Origin: Girardinichthys multiradiatus
Lineage: Eukaryota; Chordata; Actinopteri; Cyprinodontiformes; Goodeidae
Length of the DNA stretch: 64,000 bases
Assembly: GCF_021462225.1 (NCBI RefSeq)
Contig: NC_061802.1
Span: forward strand, 4,607,859-4,671,858
Direction of reading: 5' to 3'
Shown: positions 32,100 through 44,274 of the stretch, one piece after another
Numbering within the stretch: position 1 is the first letter of the stretch
How the letters are laid out: the number at the start of each line of letters is the position of its first letter
Notes under the pieces: generated by a model
Seen by the model: the letters and a program-made list of their open reading frames with translations, nothing else
Told to the model about the DNA's origin: nothing
Database searches by the model: none
Translations under genes and position numbers: made by a program

Positions 32100-33260
32100 A
32101 GACCTGCAGCTGTAGTTCCAGCACAAGATGCTTCTGAAGGCACTGAATCAGGATGAGTTGAATACAATGCACATCACACCTCTCAGATATTTATTTGAAA
32201 AAGAGTTTGTCAACCATGTATCAATTTTGCTTGATTTTGAAAATATGGACTAGTTTGCGTAGGTCTCTCATATAAACCTAGATAAAATAAATCTAAGCTT
32301 GTAGTTGTAACACGTTCAAGGAGGATCAATACTCTGCAGGAGATGTTTGTCCTTAAAGTCTGACTCCTCGCAGTCTTTTACTGTCAAACTGGGTGTCGTC
32401 CCCAGAGCAACTGGCTCCAGCATGTTCAGAAACTTGTCCTGAGTTCAAAGGTCAACGTCGGTAATGAATATGTTCATTCAAGTGTTGATGCAACACTGAG
32501 TTGCTCAGTATATGAATCAAATCTTTGCTCTAGACAGGAAACACCAAGAGTGCATTGAATTGACCCTTAGCAGCACTTTAACAAGTAAATAGTTTTCCTG
32601 CCACCCAACCTCAGTCGTGGTTACTGTTTTTACCACACTGATGGAACAGCCCATCTTTTGACCTCGACACAGATGTGCAGTTAATGGCACCAGAATTTAA
32701 CTGACCCTTTCCCATTAGACTTTTAGCCAGAGTGACCATGCAGAGACCCAGACCATTTTCCATTTCTTTGCACTGTCAGGTAGGATGATGTGATAATGGG
32801 AAAACAAGTCATAGTTCACTCTGCACTGGGTACTCAGATGTGTCTGTGTGTGGGTGCATTTTCATCTAGCAGCCTGTAATCCTTCTGAGGAAAATAAGTG
32901 CAGAGTGAGTGTTGGATCGAAAGTACCAGCTTATAAACTATGTCTTGTATGCAGTCAGTCTGATTAAAACAAAATGTGTGTGTGTATTTATTACTGAAAG
33001 TGATCTCTGCTAAATTTTTGACCCTGTGTCCTATTGTAGGACCACTTAAAGTAAAGCCTACAATGACACAACACTTGTGTGAGGAAAGCACACAGTTTCT
33101 CTCAGAATCATAGACATTATGTAGTTTGTTTCAATCAAGGTGAGCAACCCAGAGAGAATGTAAGGTAGCAAGACAAGAACAACGAAGGAAAGGAGTGAAA
33201 AAAGGAAGCAGGCTCTTCTTTCAGAGTTCTCCATGTCAGCCATGTAAGAACGCCGCCAAA
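32100..33260. other. intergenic, mostly unique sequence
   Basis: No gene signature. The part 32630-32790 is GC-balanced and may be a conserved element. The rest is AT-rich. Confidence 0.35.
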
Positions 33261-33289
33261 CCAATAATTTTGTCAAGTTCTTTTTTTAG

Positions 33290-34144
33290 CCGAGCGGCTG
33301 AAGCGTCTTTGGATTGCCACATGTATAAAGGCAGCCCATATAAAGCCATTCACAGCAGTGAATGAGCATGCCATCTGTGGAGCTTTCTTATTTCCTCTTC
33401 TCTTTTCTTCTCCTTTTTCAAGCCTTGTAATCAAATTTGAGCAAAATCAAATGGCGGGAGGATAGAAGGAGAGCAGTGGGGTGGGGGGGGGGTTCAATGA
33501 AAGTACCTTTTGTTGGTCTGAAACGAGCAAGTAATTTACAAAATGCCCTTCCTTTGTGCAGGGGGCTAAAGGAAGAAAGAAATCAGTAGCTTTTAGAAGC
33601 TAGGCCTTGCGCTGCGACTGGCAAGATAATGAAAGCCGCCTTGTGTTTGTGGGCTAGAGAGCATCTCAAAGGCAGAGCGGGCCCAGCTCAGGGTTAGCTC
33701 GACTGCTAGAAAAAAAACACAAAACAAAACCAAAAGGAAGAAAAAAAGTGTTCCTCAGTATGTGTGTGAGTTTGTGTATTTTGTAAAGAGCAGCCAAACA
33801 AGACTACTCTTAGCAGACACTCTGAGGAACATACAGAGTTGTGGATGCCGAAGAGAGAAGAGGAGCATAAGAACTCTTCGACTGCCAACAACACTCCTGA
33901 TTCCGTCTTACCTGTTGTCCTGCTGCAGATGCATCTACCTGGTAACCCCTCTGCAGAGTCTGAAGCAGAAATGAAGATAAGGAGGAGGAGGAGAGAGCAT
34001 TAAGATCATTGTGCTGCAGGATTACAAAGTACAGGGGATTTAAGCTGACTGGATGCACAGTGACGAGCATCCTTCTCTTGCAAGGATTTGGTTGTAGCAT
34101 TATCTGAGGACATCAGGATACGTTGCTCTCATCTATGATTACAG
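33290..34144 (+). ncRNA. candidate first exon of a non-coding transcript
   Basis: TATA-like boxes tataaag (33324-33330) and atataaag (33339-33346) precede 0.8 kb of unique, GC-balanced sequence without an open frame of note. It ends in acag followed by gtcagtg, a usable donor at 34145. A second exon-like segment with both splice sites follows at 34291-34350. A long non-coding transcript such as sox2ot is known from this side of SOX2 in other vertebrates. Assignment here is inference. The block could equally be an enhancer. Confidence 0.27.
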
Positions 34145-34290
34145 GTCAGTGTCATGTATTTTTAATGCACATCAAACAGCAAATACTGTTACTTATGGAT
34201 AAAAATCAACTTAAACTTGCTAGATAATTAACAGGTGGTGGAAAATGCTACAAGATCTGTGAATGTAAAGTGTTTTTGTGTGGCCTGCAG

Positions 34291-34350
34291 ATTTGATCCT
34301 GATTTACAGCGATCGGAGTGATACCTGAAGTATTGTCCCGCTGTACACTG
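34291..34350 (+). ncRNA. candidate second exon of a non-coding transcript
   Basis: 60 bp between acceptor tgtggcctgcag and donor gtgagttc, both strong. No long open frame links it to anything upstream, so a non-coding exon is the simplest reading. Confidence 0.27.
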
Positions 34351-34354
34351 GTGA

Positions 34355-35680
34355 GTTCTGACAGATTACATTCTCTGCTTCTCTCACTCTGTAAACCTGC
34401 TCTGCAACAGTTGCAACAGAACCATCTCTACCTGTCCTTCCGCTGTCTTTTTTTTTGTTTTTGCCCTTCTTACTCAACCATTGGTTTACATGCAAAACTG
34501 TGATCCTGTTTGAGTTTGTTTGGTTAACATTGTATCATCTCCTAGTAGCGTGTAAAATGATTGCAAGTCAAGTGGCTTTTTTTTATTTATGGAGCTTTTT
34601 GCAAGAGGAGAAACATTAACATCTCAGTGTTTTTTGTTTTTCCAAGCTTAAAGTTAGAATCATTTTTATTCACCCAAATTCTTGTTGTTTGTGTAAATTT
34701 GAGCAATGTAGTAATGCATATGATGCTGTAACAGCAACATATCACTTAATCCCCACTTTACTTAATCAGAACAGCTAGATAATTAAACTTAAACTTAAAT
34801 AAATAAACTTATTTTTAATGAATTTTAAGGGTGAGTTAAAAACAGGACTGCATTTCATCACAGTAGATATTTAGTTAAATATGTTTTACTGTTTTATTCA
34901 GCAGATGATACTGTAACATAACACTTTCAAGGAAGCCTGTAAGCTAGCTGATGTTCAATGATCAGCTGAATGTTATGTAAAGAAAAAGAAGTAAAGAAAA
35001 ATTACTTTTAAAAGTACTAATACAGTTGACACACTTTTTTGGTTTGCTGCAAAAATCTGCACTGTTGTAAAGATAAGCAGATAATTAAGAATGATATGAA
35101 GTTACACCCCAAATTTCAATGACATTTTACCACAACTTTCTCTCTTTAATCTACTCAACAAACCCTGGTTATGTTATTATAAACTGAGACTGATTTCTCT
35201 TCATTAACATAAATGTCTAGTAGCTCTGCTTCAATGTTGTCCTCTTTGTCTTGATTGTCCTGCTGCTGGCCGTGAAGTTGAAATAGTTGTCAACCGTGTT
35301 TAATAATTCAAGCACTGTGGCTTTCAGGCTTGAATGGATTTCTTATCAAAATGCAAATCACCACACCTGTAGAATTCTCCAAAAATCATTTTCCATCTTT
35401 ATTCATCTATCTAATGATATTCACTGTAAAAGCTATGAAAAACAAGAAGCTTTTTGGATCTTCTGAAAATAAGAAGCCAAAAGTATGATTGTATGATGTA
35501 TGACAGGGAGAAATGGAACCGTAAGATCAAAGATCGATCAATCAAACAATAGAAACTTTCATCAGAGTTCACTCCAGCAGCAGCAGTCATAGCTGGACAG
35601 TCAAATAGCAACAGAACAGCTAAAAGATTAAGTGTAGCAACAGTTTGTGTGTAGAATAAATACAGAATCACTGAAATGAA
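34355..35680. other. AT-rich intergenic stretch
   Basis: Nothing recognised. Confidence 0.45.
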
Positions 35681-35682
35681 TT

Positions 35683-36146
35683 ACAGCTGCACAATATGAA
35701 TCATTATCATGATCACAATTCATGCATGTGCAAGATTACAATTGCATTGTGCTGTTTACATAGATTAATTACACACAGACTGTTTTCAAGCCTTTATTTG
35801 TGTTAATTATGATGATTTCCTGCTTACAGCTAATGAAAAGACAACAATTAAGGTTAGAATATTACATCAGACCAATAGAAAATATTCTTTAATACAGAAA
35901 TGTGGGCTTGATGAAAAGTATGTTTAATACCTGCTTAAAGGTTTTATTTTCAAAAGTTGCATTGAAGTGACAAACGAGCCTTATCGGAACAAATAATCTA
36001 ATTTATTGAATATGACTGCAGATCTTAGTAATCAAGATGCTAAAGTTAAAGGAGTATGATGGGGATCAGTCTGATGATGAAAGAGAGGAGAGTGAAGAAT
36101 GTATCGCAATATTCAGTTTCCTGATTTTCTAATATTGTACAGCTCT
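35683..36146. mobile_element. MITE-like element
   Basis: Ends acagctgcacaatat (35683-35697) and atattgtacagctct (36132-36146) are inverted with 13 of 15 matches. The interior has gatcacaattcatgcatgtg-type text. Non-coding. A related copy is at 3109-3445 in fxr1. Confidence 0.5.
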
Positions 36147-36149
36147 AAA

Positions 36150-38415
36150 AGAGACCAAGAGAAACTTAAAACACACATTCAAAACCACTATCTTTTGCAG
36201 ATAATAATGTTACACTTTCACAATTCATGCTGTGTTTGTACTATAGTGGCCGCTATATTAGTACCACCCAATAGCACATTTCCTAGAGCATGTATTAAAA
36301 TATGTTGTGACAGTTTTTAAACACTTAGGCAGGTTTGGTATTGATGTAAATGTTAAGGGAACCTGTCAGACCTGTAAACCAACCTACGGTAGAATAAGGA
36401 GGACAATAACTTGTCTCTGTATGAGAAATATTCCATTGTGAAGATTTCATTCCATAAATGTCCAACATTGCTGGATTAAATTGTTCATGTTCTGAGATAC
36501 ACATTAAAAGAGCAACCAGCCCGCAGGGCTTTGTATCATCAACTGCTTTGTATCAAAACTTTAAAATCTGTGGACATTACAAACTTCCTGAATCTGAAGT
36601 GATTTTATTTTTGTTTGTATTGTAACTGTTATCAAGGCTGAAATCCTGACTGGGGCTCTATTTGGGCTAGTAGCCTAAACAAGAAAATATGTACAAAGTT
36701 TGTTATAGTTATACCTTTCCAGAAGGCCTCAAGTGACTTTACATAAGGTATGAAGTATAATCGCTGTGACAGAACCATCTGTTATATGACTGAAAATCCT
36801 AGCTATTATCATTAGAACTGAAGAAGAGTATTTTTCACCCTCTCTCTTTCCCTTTCTTGGACACCCATCAGCTGAACAGGGTGTCAGGATCAGGGCAAAC
36901 CATGTGAAATACTTTACAGTCACACATTTCTGCAACCTGGGATGAAACTTTCCTTGGGTTTTAAACCATAACTGCTGTAAAAAATTTTGTATTTGTCTGA
37001 TTTCACAGTTTGCTGTCACAGTGGGTGGTATCCTATATCCCCATACCACTGAATCAGCAAAAATGACTGAGTTTGAAAGTTGTTTGCCAAGAATAACAAG
37101 TATTTTAGCTGTGAAACTGGAATTAAATTAACAAGACTACAGTTGTTGTTTTTTCACCTCCTAGTGTTATTTTATTTGCAAATAACGCGAATACTATTAC
37201 ATTTGATAATTCCTTTATATCTAAAATTTTAAATTTAAAACAATTTGAACTTGTATATGCTGAAAGAGTCAAATCACATTTAGTTGTATTTGCATTCTCA
37301 ATAAACAAATGTAATATATATTTAGATTTGTGGTCTAAAATTTAAGCTTTTATGGGAGGCCCTGATGGTTTGGGGGCCCTCAGCATTGTGGCCTCCTGTT
37401 GGGCCGATTCTAGCTGCACATTAGGTAGAAAGAGAGAAGGAAGTGGAGGTGATGAAAACTCAAAATCCCCCAGACGTTTCATTCTTTATTATATTAAACA
37501 CAAAATTAGCTTGTATGTTGCAGTTTGGGCAGAAATGTAATAAGGTAAAGTAATTGGAAATAAAAAACTGGTGTTAAATAGGAGATTTTACAGGATTTTT
37601 AAACAATAACTAAATTAAATGTATTTACCACTGAATACATTTGGATCTTCGGTCACCCAAACTTCAGATATTCTCACTTTACTTTTAAAACCAAGCAAGC
37701 AACATTCAAATGAGTTGATTTCTCTGTTGGCACAATAAAATGTCATAATTTGCACCAGAACAAAATGCTAGTTATAAGTAGTTTGGAACAGAGCGAGTAA
37801 TGAGCTATCTCGATATTTAGCAGACAGTCCCGGACTGTCTGGAGGGTTACAGTCACTTAGTCACATGGCATGCATCGATGCTTTGATTGTTACCAACACA
37901 CCACTGAACCCCAAGCCTCCCCATCTGAGGGGTGTGTGTGCAGTCAGGTTTCAGTTGTTGATGCTACAGAGGAAATCACTGGGTTGAAGTTAAACAAATT
38001 AGCTTTTTTTAATACAGCCAACTGACTCAATTAAAATGTACATTCACTTTTTTTTTTTTTTTAACTTATCCTTGGTCTTCCTGCATTCAAACATCCATCC
38101 ATAAATCTCAGCCCTTGGGAAGGGTATTTTGGTTTCCAAATCGCTGTACATACTTTAAAACCATGTATGCAGCAGTGGTTCTTGCATAAACTGCACCCTG
38201 GATGAGCCCCTGCTTCTGTCTCAACCAGTGAAAATGCTGAAAAAAATCAGAGATTTAGGGTAGGGATATAAATGCAGTGCAGTCTCACACAGAGCTTGTA
38301 GGTTAGTCTCCTTATGCTCAACAACAAACAAGGGGTTCCAACTCAACAACCATTGTACAAAAGCAACAGAAAACCTTTCAAAGGCACAAATGACCAATTG
38401 TTTATTTTGTATCTA
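36150..38415. other. AT-rich intergenic stretch
   Basis: No gene or clear element. A poly-T run lies at 38049-38062. Confidence 0.4.
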
Positions 38416-38419
38416 GTGC

Positions 38420-38952
38420 TTTTGCACCTCCTTTCTTTCACACCAAACCTTTGGAACACTTTGTACCATGCCAGAGTGTGCTTTCTGCCCTAAACCCATC
38501 CTGGACCCTGAAATGGACCAGAGAACCGTACCCTGGCATGGTCACGACCCAAGACCCTGTAGCGGTTTGCTTGCAGTGTGAATGTGTTCTGTATACAATG
38601 TGATATAAGAGCTGCTCATTTCAGTAGAAGAAGAAGAAGAAAAGCACAAATCCGAAGACAAAAGATTCTGAAAATGTCTCGTGGGGCCAACTGGAGTAGC
38701 GAAGAGGTGCAGGCGCACAGCTACATTTGAAAACCAAAGTAGCAACAGAAACCCAGATGAGACGGACTTCATTGCCCTTTTTTATTTCAATTAGTGCAAA
38801 ACTAGAGCAATACTGGAACTGCATAACGCTGTTTGGTCCGGTCTAAAAATCTCTGTGCAAAAACAAATCATGCCAACTGAAGGTGTGAATCTTTTCACTT
38901 TTACTAGACCCTAGACCAATCCTTGGACTGGACCAACAGTGTGAATGCACCC
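38420..38952 (+). mobile_element. Harbinger-like relic with MYB/SANT-type start
   Basis: From 38673 the plus strand reads MSRGANWSSEEVQAHSYI before a stop, matching the start of the MYB/SANT-like partner protein of PIF/Harbinger elements. The right side ends ccttggactggaccaacagt followed by gtgaatgcaccctta, a terminal-repeat type seen with such elements. The left end is not certain. Confidence 0.45.
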
Positions 38953-39564
38953 TTATTTCCCCCCAGGCAACTACCCATATGGCTCATATTAAAAACTATC
39001 CCTGACTGTATGGAGGAACCATTTGGTCTTTTTTAGATTTATATTAGATTAAGCAGACATTAGTTTTCGGTGCAAGGCATGAGCCACCATGATATTCTCA
39101 CAGATCACCACAGTTTTCTGGTGTTGCAGTAAGTAAACACATTTTTAAAACCAAAGCATACAGCATAATTAATTAGGTAAAAAACGATCAGAAGGTTTTG
39201 ACATTGTTGTGAATTCAGTTCCGGCCCCTTGTGCAGCAGAAAATTAAAATCATGAAATAACTTTAGTTCAACAGTGGTTCAAGCTCCAGTAAACAGGATG
39301 CTGAGTTAGAACTCACATTCCATCTAGGAATACAAGAATGACTGAAACCCATGTGTCCTTTCCACCATGACATCTGAGAAATACCTGTTGTGATAGAAGA
39401 TAATAGCTGAGGGATCCTATGATGATATATTGCCTTCTGCTTGCAACTCTGCTTACAGTTTGTATAATAATCATATATAAAGGCAATCTTGTTTTATGAA
39501 GTCTACAAACAAAAAGCATCATTCATTTTTATATCCAGCTGCTTCTTTTTAGTTTCCATGCCTC

Positions 39565-39569
39565 CTTCT
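39565..39569. repeat. gypsy element target-site duplication, left
   Basis: cttct, matched at 44970-44974. Confidence 0.75.
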
Positions 39570-40307
39570 TGTCATTTTGATTGCCAATCTGACCCACATG
39601 CAGAAAACACTCAAAGAGAAAAAGTTTAACGTGTTTATTTGATCACAGGTCGGATGGAGGTGGCATCTGGGACTGGAACCTCTCGGCTGCATGGAAGGGG
39701 AACAGGTAAGTAGAGGATGATGACAAAGGGGATTTTGCGGAGTGAGGTATCTTACAGTTTGTTGCAGGTGCTGGTTCGCCGGAGGGTAGTTATTCCGGGT
39801 CTGGTAAGTTTGGTAAGCCTGGTCACTTTGATAACTGATCCTTTCCACAGATCAGAACTTTGATTCGTTGTTTCCTTACTGATTTGGTCCAGTGGTGCCG
39901 CTCGCTGGAGGGTGGACAGGTTTCGCTCGGAGAAGCTGAGGTTATGGAATCCAACGGCTGCCAGCAAAGCCTGACTGGAAATCTTGGCAACGAGGTGAGG
40001 TCAGGTAGGTTCTTCAAGGAGCTTGAACTGGGTCCTAAACTGAACCTGGAAAATAAGCGAGGACGAGACTGATGAGTCAAAGCTTAGAATAAACATGGGT
40101 ATCATAAACATGGCCAGTTGAATGTACCACAGAGGCGAAACACTCAGGCGTCGAAGTGCTGGCAGCATGCTCCTTATAAACCTCCCAGCTTGATCAAGGA
40201 GATGGAGAACACCTGTCCAAACCCAACAGCACACAAGCGACTCCTAGAGGCGAAGCAAAGTAAATAGCAGGCACAAAAATACAAACAGGAACTCCCAGAG
40301 CCCGACA
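39570..40307 (-). repeat. 3' LTR of gypsy element
   Basis: Minus-strand ends TGTCGGGCTC...AATGACA. Near-identical to 44230-44969. Confidence 0.92.
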
Positions 40308-40322
40308 TCATCCCCCCTCAAC
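40308..40322 (-). promoter_or_regulatory. polypurine tract
   Basis: The minus strand reads TTGAGGGGGGATGA directly before the 3' LTR. It is the plus-strand DNA primer site of the element. Confidence 0.75.
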
Positions 40323-40509
40323 GGCCGCCGCCTGGTGGCCCAGAAGAACCAAGTGAAGAGCAGTAATCATCAATCAAGGAAAGGTCGCAGATAAACGACC
40401 GAGAAACCCAGGAATGGTCCTCAGGACCATAACCCTCCCAGTCAACTAGGTATTGCCAGCCCCTACCAAGTGCAGTTCTTTGAATGGCTTGGTCAGTTAA
40501 ATCCCACAC
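40318..40509 (-). pseudogene. gypsy chromodomain and C-terminus
   Basis: Reads [20 protein letters not shown] then [15 protein letters not shown], a chromodomain of the kind chromoviruses carry after integrase to bias insertion to marked chromatin. Separated from integrase by frame changes. Confidence 0.8.
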
Positions 40510-40592
40510 ACACTTACAGGGGCGAGTGTGATGCTTAACAAAAGGAACAGCTATTTCCTTCTGATCAGCAGGGAATAATGGTGGTTGGTAGC

Positions 40593-40805
40593 CTAAAGAG
40601 ACCTCAAACGGTGAACGATCAGTAGCAGCTGAATGTGGGCATTATGGGAGTACTCCACCCAAGGCAAATAATCACTCCAATCTATGGGGTTAGTGGAGGT
40701 CAGACACCTGAGGACGCTTTCAAGCTCCTGATTCATACGTTCAGTCTGACCGTTGGACTGGGGGTGATACCCTGAGGTTAGTGAAACTTTGGCTTCTAAA
40801 GCCAA
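40593..40805 (-). pseudogene. gypsy integrase, C-terminal catalytic part
   Basis: Contains [19 protein letters not shown], the region with the catalytic Glu of the DDE triad. The downstream frame is lost near 40640 and resumes as the chromodomain fragment. Confidence 0.82.
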
Positions 40806-40859
40806 ACAAAACTGTCTCCATACTTGGGAGGTAAACTGGGGACCACGGTCTGAAAGAAT

Positions 40860-41339
40860 TTATTGTGGAATTCCATGAAGCTGAAAAAGGTTTTTTACTA
40901 GCAAATGGGCTGTTTGGTAGGCGGAAGGCAGCTTCTTAAGGGGAATGAGGTGACAGGCCTTGGAAAAACGGTCAATGATTGTGAGGATAATGGTCATGCC
41001 GCGAGAATTATGCAGTCCGGTAACAAAATCAAGGGCGATGTGAGACCAAGGGTGTGCTGGGATACTAAGTGGCTGTAGCAAGCCTGCTGGAGGCTGATTA
41101 GAGGACTTGTTTCGGGCACATGTTGCACAAGCTTTGACATACTCGGTAACATCCTTATGCAACGATGGCCACCAGAATCTCCTGGAGATCAAACCCACCG
41201 TCCGACTGGAACCAGGATGAGCAGATAGTTTGGTCGAATGAAACCAGTGAATTAGTCGTGCCCTGACGGAGGAGGGAACATAAGTACGATTAGGAGGACC
41301 AGTCTTAGGATCAGGTTCATGATGTAGAGCTTGCTGCAC
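40860..41339 (-). pseudogene. gypsy integrase, zinc-binding and N-terminal catalytic part
   Basis: HHCC zinc-binding segment (HSTKLSAHPG through YVKACATCARNK) followed by WSHIALDFVTGL with the first catalytic Asp and TIIDRFSKACHLIPL. Ends at a stop near 40860 in the region that should continue to 40805. Confidence 0.85.
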
Positions 41340-41490
41340 TACATTCTCAATCTCCCATGTTATACAGCCAACTATGCAGCTGGGGGGTAAGATGGGAGCC
41401 GGTTGCTCTTCAGTGCCGTCGGGACAAAACTGATGGGAAAGGGCATCTGGTTTCTGGTTCTTAGAGCCTGGTCTGTAAGAGATGCTGAGG

Positions 41491-41784
41491 TTAAACCGGG
41501 AAAAGAAAAGGGACCAACGGGATTGAGCCGTTTAGCTGATTACAGGTAAGTAAATTTTTGTGATCAGTCCATTCCAGAATAGGATGCTCAGCAACCTCCA
41601 GCCAATGTCGCCACTCCTCCAGTGCTAGTTTGATGGCTAGCAGCTCTCTGTCCCCCACATCATAGTTTCGCTCCGCATTAGTTAGTCTGCGGGAAAAAAA
41701 AGCACAAGGATGAAGCCGTTCATCAAGGTCAGAGTTTTGTGAGAGTACAGCTCCAACCCTCATATCTGAGGCATCAACCTCCAA
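41491..41784 (-). pseudogene. gypsy RNase H domain
   Basis: [16 protein letters not shown] with the first catalytic Asp, then [20 protein letters not shown] with the catalytic Glu, and EWTDHKNL. The frame differs from the RT fragment before it. Confidence 0.85.
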
Positions 41785-41803
41785 TGTAAACTATTTGTCT
41801 GGG

Positions 41804-42418
41804 TTAGGTTGGACCAGGATGGGTGCTTGAGAGAATTTTCCGTTTCAACTGATGAAAGGCTCGATCAGCTTCTGGATTCCACTTAAACTGGACCTTAGAA
41901 GAAGTTAGTGCAGTCAGGGGAGCGGCTGTTTGGCTGTAGTTGCAGATAAACCTCCGATAGAAATTTGCAAATCCTAGAAACCTCTGGAGCTGTTTGCAAG
42001 AATCAGGAAGTGGCCAATCCAAGACGGCCTTGATCTTGTCTAGATCGGACTGAACCTGTCCACTCTCTAGAATAAATCCCAGGAAGGTGACTGAATCCTT
42101 ATGAAACTCACATTTCTCCGCTTTAATGATTAGTCGGTTCTCCAAAAGACTTTGTAGAACTAAGTGGACATGATGGCGATGTTCATTGATGTCCTTAGAG
42201 TAGATAAGGATGTCATCTAAATACACAAACACAAAAATGTTCAAAGAATCTCTCAAAACGTCATTGACTAGTGCCTGGAATACAGCTGGCGCAGTGCTGA
42301 GTCCAAAAGGCATAACAAGGTACTCAAAGTGCCCTAAAGGCATTGTGAATACGGACGAGGTGATAAGCATTGGGTAAATCCAATTTGGTGAAAACAGTGG
42401 AACAATGTACTGGTTCAA
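41804..42418 (-). pseudogene. gypsy reverse transcriptase, palm and thumb
   Basis: [20 protein letters not shown], then the catalytic [11 protein letters not shown], then [12 protein letters not shown] and [18 protein letters not shown] short conserved stretch before PLGHFEY is missing where the frame shifts from the upstream fragment. Confidence 0.88.
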
Positions 42419-43355
42419 AGGCAGAAGAGAGTAAAGGTAATGGATATTTATTTTTAACAGTTATTTGATTAAGTCCGCGGTAATCTATACAAGAACGTAA
42501 TGATCCATCCTTTTTTGCAACAAAGAAAAAACCAGCACCTAGTGGAGAAGATGATGGACGGATGATACCAGCTGCCAGAGATTCAGAGATATATTTTTCC
42601 ATGGTGGCTCGTTCAGGATTTGAAATGTTGTATAGGTGACTTGAAGGTAAAGGTGCTCCAGGAAGAAGATCTATTGCGCAGTCATAGGGCCAGTGAGGAG
42701 GCAGAGACAAGGCCCTAGACTTACTGAACACCATCCTCAGGTCATGATACTCAGTGGGGACTTGAGTGAGATCTGAAGGCTCCTCCTCCTTGCATTCCGA
42801 AACAGAGACGTTAGGTTGGACAGCCGACTGTAAACAAAAAGATAAGCATTTAGATGACCAGGATTCAACACGGACTTCGGTCCAGTTAAGCTGCGGATTA
42901 TGAAACTGTAACCATGGAAGGCCTAGAACCACAGAGCTTTCAGATATTGGAAACACAAGGAGTGTGATATATTCTCTGTGATTACCTGATATGATTAGTT
43001 CGAGTAGCTTGGTCTGGTGAGTTATGGAGTGAAGGGAACTACCATCCAAAGCCTGTACTTGACGTGACACAGGAAGCGGTTCGGTCTCAATCTGGTATTT
43101 GCTGACCAGGGCTTGATCAATTAAATTCTGATTGCTACCAGAATCAATCAGGGCTGAAAAACTGATAAGTTTGTTGTTATACAACAAAGTAGCAGGCAAG
43201 GTGAATCTAGGGGTCTTAGAGTTACAATGCTGGTCTGCTCCCCCATTACAGTCGATGGACCCCCCTTTTTGGCCGAAGAGGGCAGGAAAAGACAAAATGA
43301 TCTGGTGATCCACAATAAAAACAGTCATTTGCTTCTTTTCGATGCTGTCGCTCAT
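42324..43355 (-). pseudogene. gypsy protease and N-terminal reverse transcriptase
   Basis: Retropepsin-type [13 protein letters not shown] with the catalytic Asp, then [13 protein letters not shown]. The RT start follows with [31 protein letters not shown] and [15 protein letters not shown]. Overlaps the end of gag in another frame. The reading frame ends at the RT deletion and frameshift. Confidence 0.88.
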
Positions 43356-44235
43356 CAGGTGTAAGTCTGGTCCTACCTAATTGCATGGGTTCTGGTTCAG
43401 GCAAACTGAACGGCTGGGGCGCTGCGGAAATGGATCTAGATCCAGAAAGTAATGGTAACTTATTCACTGCGGGCCCAGAGCGGGCCCTTCTCCATTCTCT
43501 CATGCGTGAATCGATACGTATAGCTAAGGCAATAAAGTCATTTAATTCCTTAGGTTCGTCTATCAGAGCTAACTCGTCTTTAACAGCCTCATCCAGTGAT
43601 TGAAAAAATGCGGCTTTAAGTGCTTGCTGATCCCACCCTGAAGCTGCTGCTAATGTGCAGAAATCTACTGAAAACTCAGTTAGAAGTTTGTTTTGTTGTA
43701 GCGCCCACAAACGGCGGGCAATATGTGTCTGATCTGTCTCCTGTGCAAATGTTTGGTTGAACTCTTGAATAAATTGTTCATAGGTGCATCTGAACTGATT
43801 ACTGTCTGTAAACCTGGATTCAGCCCATCGAAGAGCTCTTCCTGTTAATAATCCTAATGTGTAAGAAATCTTGACGTCATCATGAGGGAATGATTGAGGT
43901 GATCGGTTGAAAACCAGTTTACACTGTAGTAAAAAACCTCCACAATCTCTGATCTCCCCAGAAGATTTCTCCGGGTTTGGGGAAGTTACGTTACGTCCGG
44001 AAGGTAGTTGTTGAGTCGGAGCAAGTTCAGTAGCACCACCAGGCGAAGGGGAGTCCTTGGTACTGAGAACATGCTGTAAGAGAGAGGAAATCTGTTCAAG
44101 TTGTTGATTTGTTTGTCTTTGTTGTTCATGAAGAGATCGGAGAGATTAACCTTGAGCCTGAATTTGGTGACTATGTTCAGTTAGGGTTCTTTTCAGTGTT
44201 TCTGCTGGGTCGGCTTGGCCTGAGTGTTCTGTCAT
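43246..44235 (-). pseudogene. gypsy gag with zinc knuckle
   Basis: The ATG (44235-44233) lies inside the end of the 5' LTR. Codon 30 is TAA (44148-44146), after which the frame stays open to 43246. Capsid-like Gln-rich N-terminus, then DELALIDEPKELNDFIALAI, and near the C-terminus [14 protein letters not shown], a CX2CX4HX4C nucleocapsid knuckle. The single early stop is the main gag lesion. Confidence 0.85.
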
Positions 44236-44274
44236 TTGGTTGCCAATCTGACCCACATGCAGAAAACACTCAGG
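44219..44274 (-). promoter_or_regulatory. putative self-priming primer-binding site of gypsy element
   Basis: aacactcagg (44265-44274 in the LTR) is a perfect inverted partner of cctgagtgtt (44219-44228) just inside the LTR edge. In the RNA the two words can pair. In Tf1/sushi elements the RNA 5' end primes its own reverse transcription this way, and no TGG-type tRNA site is present here. Confidence 0.55.

Noticed and set aside
39860..40080. Identical pairs of open frames repeated 4662 bases apart (also 44522-44742)
   Set aside because: They lie in the two LTRs of the gypsy element and are non-coding LTR sequence.
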